A stretch of DNA of 38,965 bases from positions 1 to 38,965 of the forward strand of contig NZ_CALPCP010000031.1 in assembly GCF_943192995.1 (NCBI RefSeq), given 5' to 3'. Under the pieces are notes generated by a model. That model saw only the letters and a list, made by a program, of their open reading frames with translations, did no database searches and was not told where the DNA came from. Numbering within the stretch: position 1 is the stretch's first letter; each line of letters opens with the position of its first letter. The stretch comes from Flintibacter muris (GTDB lineage Bacteria > Bacillota > Clostridia > Oscillospirales > Oscillospiraceae). Shown piece after piece: positions 38,890 through 38,965 of the stretch. Both the position numbers and the translations under genes were made by a program.

Positions 38890-38965
38890 GAGACCGCCGA
38901 AAAATCTGTGTAAACGACAAAAACTGCAAGTATGAAAAGCAACGACTCAGTCAAGAATGGAAATA
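38890..38965. repeat. Terminal 76-bp repeat, right copy
   Basis: Reverse complement of 2-77, reaching the last base of the window. It contains CTGTGTAAACGAC, similar to TGTGTAAA motifs at other element ends here, and is probably the end of a multicopy insertion sequence. Confidence 0.85.

Overview
The window looks like a contig from a GC-rich, low-oxygen gut Clostridium relative, probably Oscillospiraceae of the Flavonifractor/Lawsonibacter/Intestinimonas kind. This is an inference from gene content and style: a meso-DAP type MurE beside lysA and dapF, a probable group B [FeFe]-hydrogenase, a clostridial-style large serine recombinase, and many dispersed two-hairpin repeats. The backbone is GC-rich with tightly spaced genes. 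The ends and several islands are AT-richer scrap made of insertion-sequence, plasmid and phage fragments.

Layout. 1-2950: transposase fragments (integrase C-terminus, a full IS3-family gene, the 3' half of an IS256-family gene) around an intact tRNA-Ser(GGA), with a RepA_N replication-initiator stump. 2950-6910: an LRR lipoprotein, broken RpiR-regulator, IS4 and SMI1-like genes, and a family 4 uracil-DNA glycosylase. 7240-21034: the division and cell-wall (dcw) cluster mraZ-rsmH-ftsL-ftsI-murE-mraY-ftsW-murG-murA-ftsQ-ftsZ. It lacks murF, murD, murC, murB, ddl and ftsA, and murA sits between murG and ftsQ. 21128-22978: lrgAB on the opposite strand, then a small XRE repressor divergent from a small helical protein, with twin operators between them. 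23039-26700: lysA divergent from glnA, then dapF; MurE uses the DAP that DapF makes and LysA consumes.

26800-30430: a gene graveyard with two inverted IS5-family fragments, an SDR remnant, a toxin-antitoxin operon split by one IS5 copy, a large serine recombinase with no normal start codon, and an ATPase gene cut off by half of a dispersed repeat. 30518-35788: a siroheme nitrite/sulfite reductase, an FecCD/FecE-type metal-chelate importer pair without its binding protein, and an [FeFe]-hydrogenase, each with recognisable promoters or terminators.

35820-38965: an IS5 fragment, an ABC-F ATPase fragment joined through a short shared sequence to a phage major tail protein gene, then tail chaperone and Gp15 genes, a small self-contained cassette, and the N-terminus of a tape-measure gene. 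The cassette (37923-38416) is the most intriguing object: near-identical 25-bp inverted repeats, a near-perfect promoter with a palindrome in its spacer, two tiny genes (one resembling a ribbon-helix-helix repressor) and a terminator, all between two phage tail genes. The two window ends carry the same 76 bp in opposite orientation, as expected when an assembly breaks at a multicopy element, so the outermost joins should be treated with caution.
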